A stretch of 7,712 nt of DNA from Clostridia bacterium (GTDB lineage Bacteria; Bacillota; Clostridia; Oscillospirales; CAG-272). Location: positions 1 through 7,712 of the forward strand of contig JAFQNZ010000092.1 of NCBI GenBank assembly GCA_017395715.1, given 5' to 3'. The notes beneath the pieces were generated by a model. The model did not search any database. It was not told the origin of the DNA and was given only the letters and a program-made list of their open reading frames with translations. Positions 4,337-7,712 of the stretch are shown here, in pieces. Every line of letters begins with the position of its first letter. The stretch's first letter is position 1. A program made the translations under genes and the position numbers.

Positions 4337-5628
4337 TCAAACACATTAAACTCAATCGCGTTCAAGAAGCCCGTGGCGTTATAGAATTTGTAGCCGTTGA
4401 ACGAGTCGCCGATGTCCATTTCGCGCGAGCGCGAATTTTTGGGAAGGCCTGCTTCGTAAAGACCGCCGCTTTTCATGCCGCCGCCAATGCCGGCGAAAAT
4501 CATTTTCGATTCGGTCACAGAAGAATCTACGTCGCTTTCAGACGATTCGTTGCGTGCGTAAAACGCGCGGGGAATGGGGCAGACGATGACGCATTTGGGA
4601 TTGTCCGATTCAAAGGAATAAGGCATGGTTTTGACGCGGTAACCGAGCTCAGCCTTGAAAAAGTTGACGGGGGATACCAGCGTAGCAAAGCCGTCACTGT
4701 GGAAAAACATAGGCGCGGTGCGCTTGATCGAATGGAGCAGCTTGCAGTCGTACTGCTTGCCGTTTTTGTCTTTGATGCTGAAGCTGATACCGTCTGTGAT
4801 GAAAAAGAGCGAGCGGTAGGGCTTTCGGATCTTGGAAAGGTAATAGCGGTTTTTGCGGCAGGTCTCTTTGAGCTGTCGCAGGAACTTGCTGCGAATGCGG
4901 ATGGCGCGGATGTAACGCAGAATAATGAACGCAAGAACGGCTGCGACGATGGCAGGGAAGAACACGAGGAAAATGAGGAACTGGCTTGCCATGACGATCA
5001 CAAGCGGGATCAGAATCGATGCGCACACAACAGAAAGGAAGAGATTGACAAGTTCCCACACGAAAGAGCGAATGGGTGTTTCGTTTTGTTTGAGTTTTTC
5101 GCGGATGCCCTCGTTACGGATGTTTCTTGCCGCTGTGAGGTAGGCAAAAACGAAAAGCACGAACAGAAAAGGGAGCGCGACGGCAGTCATCAGCATGACG
5201 TTGCTGTAGCTGTATAAATTGCCGAAGAGGGCGCTCGCAAGGTGTTTTCCGACCGAAGCGTGAGGGAAGAGGAAAATGCTTGCTACGGTGACAGCGAGCG
5301 GGATCAAGAAAGAGGGCGTTTTGAAAAGCAAAAGGAACTTTTCTTTCAAGCTTGCTGTGGTGTTACGCTGACAAGGTGCAAACTCTTGGCGGAACGGTTT
5401 GTGATACACAGCAAAGGTGCGTGCAAACAGGAAAAAGGCAATCAGATAAACAGTGGTGGAATAGAGAAAAACGAGAGCCCGCGGCATGGCGCCGTCTTCT
5501 ATCATTTCGATGAACAGCCCGTTATAGACAAAGTAATGAGAGGTACTTGATGCAAAAAAGACAAGAAGAAAGCCGATGAGTGAGCGCAGAATGGTGAGTA
5601 TGATGGCAATCAGCGGTTGTTTTTTCAT
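4330..5628 (-). CDS. Unrecognised six-helix membrane protein with a cytoplasmic-type C-terminal domain
   Basis: I do not recognise this 432-residue protein. The N-terminal half carries about six hydrophobic helices: roughly 6-27, 51-70, 106-122, 143-167, 191-213 and 215-239. Basic stretches between and after them (for example RYIRAIRIRSKFLRQLK at 238-254) suggest by the positive-inside rule that the C-terminal half is cytoplasmic. Residues 268-355 look folded: YRSLFFITDGISFSIKDKNGKQYDCKLL, then a hydrophobic PKCVIVCPIPRAFYA core. Residues 358-375 are a Ser/Asp/Glu-rich linker. The tail has a glycine-rich GIGGGMKSGG patch and ends GYKFYNATGFLNAIEFNVF. I see no transporter, protease or kinase motif. 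The start has AAGGAG 8 nt upstream and lies 15 bp after the dxs stop, so it is almost certainly co-transcribed with dxs. No role in isoprenoid synthesis can be inferred beyond linkage. Confidence 0.88.
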   Translation of the reverse strand: MKKQPLIAIILTILRSLIGFLLVFFASSTSHYFVYNGLFIEMIEDGAMPRALVFLYSTTVYLIAFFLFARTFAVYHKPFRQEFAPCQRNTTASLKEKFLLLFKTPSFLIPLAVTVASIFLFPHASVGKHLASALFGNLYSYSNVMLMTAVALPFLFVLFVFAYLTAARNIRNEGIREKLKQNETPIRSFVWELVNLFLSVVCASILIPLVIVMASQFLIFLVFFPAIVAAVLAFIILRYIRAIRIRSKFLRQLKETCRKNRYYLSKIRKPYRSLFFITDGISFSIKDKNGKQYDCKLLHSIKRTAPMFFHSDGFATLVSPVNFFKAELGYRVKTMPYSFESDNPKCVIVCPIPRAFYARNESSESDVDSSVTESKMIFAGIGGGMKSGGLYEAGLPKNSRSREMDIGDSFNGYKFYNATGFLNAIEFNVFDR

Positions 5629-5643
5629 TTCTGTGCTCCTTCT

Positions 5644-7482
5644 TTATTTTGTGCCAAGGAACGTATTGACAACGTCCTCGGCGGAAATGCCGCAGGTCTT
5701 GTAGAGAGTTTCACCCTTGACACCTTCGGCAAAGGAGTCGATGGCGAGCGTGGTGTACGCGCGGTTTTGCATTTTGGCGTCATTTCGGATGGCGTCGTAC
5801 AGCATCACGCCGACGCCTCCCGCGCGCGCGCCTTCTTCGAGGAATACGATGGGGCAGTTTTCGGGCAGGATAGAAAGAACAGTTTCGGTATCGAGCGGTT
5901 TTAACTGCTCAAGCAGAATGATGCCGCAGGCAAAGCCTTGTTCGGCAAGAATTTTGGCAGCGTGCTCGGCTTCTTTCACAATGCTACCGTAGGTGATGAT
6001 GATGCCGCTCGGCTCTTTGACATTGTTATAATAAAGGTTGCCTTTTTGTGTGCAGCCTTCCGGGAGAAATTCACAGCTGTTCGGGTAGCGAATGAAGGTG
6101 GGCTGTGCGGCTGCAAGTCCTTCCTTTATATAACGCGCAAGAGAAGCATACGTGGCAGGGGCGTATAGTGTGATGTCGGGAACGCCTGCTAAGAAGGAAA
6201 CATCGTAAATACCGTGGTGCGTGGCGCCGTCACCTGACGAAAGGGTGGCACGGTCGATCGGCACTACAACGGGGATGTGTTGGAGTGCCATATCGTGCAG
6301 AATGCTGTCGTAGCCCCTTTGCAAAAAGGATGAATAGATCGGTACAACAGGCTTCATGCCGCCCAAAGAGAGACCTGATGCAAAAATGAGCGCGTGTTCT
6401 TCAGCAATACCGACGTCGAAAAAGCGTTCGGGGTAGGCGTTTGCAAACGGCACAAGACCGCAGCCGTCTGCCATGGCGGCGGTGATGGCAACGATTTTGT
6501 CGTCCTCTGCAGCAAAGGATGTGAGTGTTTCACCCATGGCGGCGGAAAAGTTTGTTTTTGCGGCAGAGCCTTGGGGTGCTACCGAATGGTATTCGTTCGG
6601 CTTTTCTTCGGCGGGCGCGTAGCCTTTGCCTTTGGTGGTTTTTAAGTGAATGACGGTGCTTTGACCCGAAGCCACGGCTTCGCGGAGCAGGTTTTCCACC
6701 GCCTCGAAATTGTTGCCGTCGGCGGGGCCGAGATAATAAAGACCGATATCTTCAAAATAATTACTGCCGTACATGGCGTTCTTGATGCCTTTTTTGATGC
6801 GACGAATGCCGCGGAAGAGCCCTTTGCCGATCAGCGGAATGCGGGTGACCACGGTACGGGTAAAGACTTTGGTTTTCAAATACCCGCGCGTTGCACGTAG
6901 CTTGGCGATGTGACGGGAAAATGCGCCGATGTTTTTGGAAATCGACATTTCGTTTTCATTTAATATAATAATGAGGCGAAGATTCTTGTCGATGTTATTC
7001 AGCGCTTCGTGTACAAGTCCGCCTGTAAAGGCGCCGTCGCCGAGGACTGCGACTGTGTAGCTTGTTTTGTTTTGCAAGCGGTCGGCTTCGGCAAAGCCGA
7101 TGGCGGCGGAGATCGATGTGCTGCTGTGTCCCGTGCCGTAAGCATCGTGTTCGCTTTCGCTTCGCTTGGCAAAGCCTGAAAGCCCGCCGGGGGTACGCAG
7201 GGTATCAAAATCCTTGGCGCGCCCTGTCAGGATCTTGTGCACATAGGACTGATGACCCACATCCCAAATAATACGGTCATTCGGCGTATCGAAAACTTTG
7301 TGCAAGGCGAGAGTGAGCTCCACCACGCCGAGGTTGGAAGCAAGGTGACCGCCTGTGGCTTCAACCGATTCTACCAAAAATGCGCGGATCTCTTCGGCAA
7401 GTGTTTCGGCTTCTTCTTTATTTATATTCTTTAGGTCGAGCTTGTTTTGCTCGCAGTTAAGAAAGGAATAGTCGCGTTTCAT
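5644..7482 (-). CDS. dxs: 1-Deoxy-D-xylulose-5-phosphate synthase
   Basis: A thiamine-diphosphate enzyme that condenses pyruvate and glyceraldehyde 3-phosphate to DXP, the entry step of the MEP pathway to isoprenoids and a supplier for thiamine and pyridoxal synthesis. The 612 residues match the family (about 620). In order: GGHLASNLGVVELTLALH at 44-61 (H46), DVGHQSYVHKILTGR at 74-88 (H77), the cofactor motif GDG (148-150) through N175/N177, catalytic E361 in GIAEEHA, DRATLSSGDGATHHG at 410-424, and a C-terminal transketolase-like domain with LEEG and IDSFAEG. The frame stays open to 7701, but the start at 7482 is preferred. AAGGTG lies 6 nt upstream, homology begins there, and the dxs promoter lies inside the longer version. 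First gene of an operon with the 4330-5628 membrane protein. Confidence 0.98.
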   Translation of the reverse strand: MKRDYSFLNCEQNKLDLKNINKEEAETLAEEIRAFLVESVEATGGHLASNLGVVELTLALHKVFDTPNDRIIWDVGHQSYVHKILTGRAKDFDTLRTPGGLSGFAKRSESEHDAYGTGHSSTSISAAIGFAEADRLQNKTSYTVAVLGDGAFTGGLVHEALNNIDKNLRLIIILNENEMSISKNIGAFSRHIAKLRATRGYLKTKVFTRTVVTRIPLIGKGLFRGIRRIKKGIKNAMYGSNYFEDIGLYYLGPADGNNFEAVENLLREAVASGQSTVIHLKTTKGKGYAPAEEKPNEYHSVAPQGSAAKTNFSAAMGETLTSFAAEDDKIVAITAAMADGCGLVPFANAYPERFFDVGIAEEHALIFASGLSLGGMKPVVPIYSSFLQRGYDSILHDMALQHIPVVVPIDRATLSSGDGATHHGIYDVSFLAGVPDITLYAPATYASLARYIKEGLAAAQPTFIRYPNSCEFLPEGCTQKGNLYYNNVKEPSGIIITYGSIVKEAEHAAKILAEQGFACGIILLEQLKPLDTETVLSILPENCPIVFLEEGARAGGVGVMLYDAIRNDAKMQNRAYTTLAIDSFAEGVKGETLYKTCGISAEDVVNTFLGTK

Positions 7483-7554
7483 ATACACCTTTTGTGTGAT
7501 TTTGTTTATTGAGGGTGAATTTTGTTGTGTAATTTTATAATGGCTATCCTGTAT

Positions 7555-7583
7555 ATTATAGATCATTTTGGGCATTTTGTCAA
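7555..7583 (-). promoter_or_regulatory. Perfect-consensus promoter of dxs
   Basis: On the minus strand TTGACA (7583-7578), exactly 17 bp, then TATAAT (7560-7555). Transcription should start near 7548, leaving an AT-rich leader of about 65 nt to the start codon, with no obvious structure. Confidence 0.88.
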
Positions 7584-7618
7584 TATTGAAAAAACTGAAA
7601 AAAAGTTTAAAAAAGGAC

Positions 7619-7647
7619 TTGACAAAGCTCATATGAAGTGATATAAT
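7619..7647 (+). promoter_or_regulatory. Perfect-consensus promoter, probably of an rRNA operon
   Basis: TTGACA (7619-7624), 17 bp, TATAAT (7642-7647) on the plus strand, pointing off the right edge. Initiation is expected near 7654. The -35 box lies 35 bp from the -35 box of the divergent dxs promoter, with an A/T-rich stretch between that could act as an UP element. Confidence 0.88.
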
Positions 7648-7712
7648 GACAAAGCTGTCGCGTGAGACGGCAAAGATTGGTCCTTGAAAATTGAACAACA
7701 AAGAGCGAAGTA
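7648..7712 (+). other. Leader of a stable-RNA (probably 16S rRNA) operon, truncated by the window edge
   Basis: After the promoter comes a hairpin, GCTGTC (7654-7659) with GACGGC (7666-7671). Next is a segment reading CCTTGAAAATTGAACAAC (from 7682), which closely resembles the TTGAAAA-containing boxA-type leader seen just before 16S and 23S genes in Firmicutes. No open reading frame or ribosome site is visible. The rRNA gene itself would lie beyond 7712, so this call rests on leader resemblance and the promoter. Confidence 0.6.

Noticed and set aside
4694..5217. Frames of over 100 codons on both strands inside the 4330-5628 gene (for example 4699-5217 plus)
   Set aside because: They are shadows of the membrane-protein frame: no ribosome sites, low-complexity charged translations, and no promoter.
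7483..7701. N-terminal extension of Dxs to 685 residues
   Set aside because: It would span the dxs promoter and its leader, has no ribosome site, is AT-rich and adds residues absent from the Dxs family.
1..7712. CRISPR array, insertion sequence or prophage
   Set aside because: No regularly spaced repeats, transposase or integrase motifs, or terminal repeats with target duplications were visible anywhere.

Overview
The window looks like a chromosomal segment of a Gram-positive, low- to mid-GC bacterium of the Clostridia, probably a gut-type Oscillospiraceae/Ruminococcaceae relative. The pointers are an HPr kinase/phosphorylase (hprK), strong GGAGG-type ribosome binding sites, sigma-A promoters close to consensus (TTGACA, 17 bp, TATAAT-like), a BspA-like leucine-rich-repeat lipoprotein and a Firmicutes-type Dxs. 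The taxonomic placement is inference; the gene families are read from the translated sequence. TGA is an ordinary stop here: the acetyltransferase and the lipoprotein both end in it.

Layout. 1-106 holds no recognisable gene, only a run of small inverted repeats. 107-183 (-) is a tRNA with a CAU anticodon. Divergent promoters separate it from hprK at 376-1335 (+). 1336-1620 is a non-coding-looking stretch with alternating complementary segments, an 18-codon mini-ORF and several hairpins. 1621-2016 (-) is a small secreted, membrane-anchored Thr/Pro-rich protein with its own promoter. 2114-2455 and 2466-3077 (+) form a tight pair: an RNHCP-domain zinc-ribbon protein and a left-handed beta-helix O-acetyltransferase. 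3140-4243 (+) is the leucine-rich-repeat lipoprotein, closed by a strong intrinsic terminator. 4330-5628 and 5644-7482 (-) form an operon read leftwards: dxs first, then an unrecognised six-helix membrane protein 15 bp downstream. 7483-7712 holds two back-to-back perfect-consensus promoters. One drives dxs leftwards. The other points off the right edge into a leader that looks like the start of an rRNA operon.

How the genes fit together. The window is mostly core functions (carbon-catabolite control by HprK, isoprenoid precursor synthesis by Dxs, a tRNA, and probably rRNA just outside) with small envelope or accessory genes between them. I see no mobile element, phage gene, CRISPR array or defence island. 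The least explained parts are the 1336-1480 interval, the dxs-linked membrane protein and the small Thr/Pro-rich surface protein. I do not see convincing evidence of a new multi-gene system.
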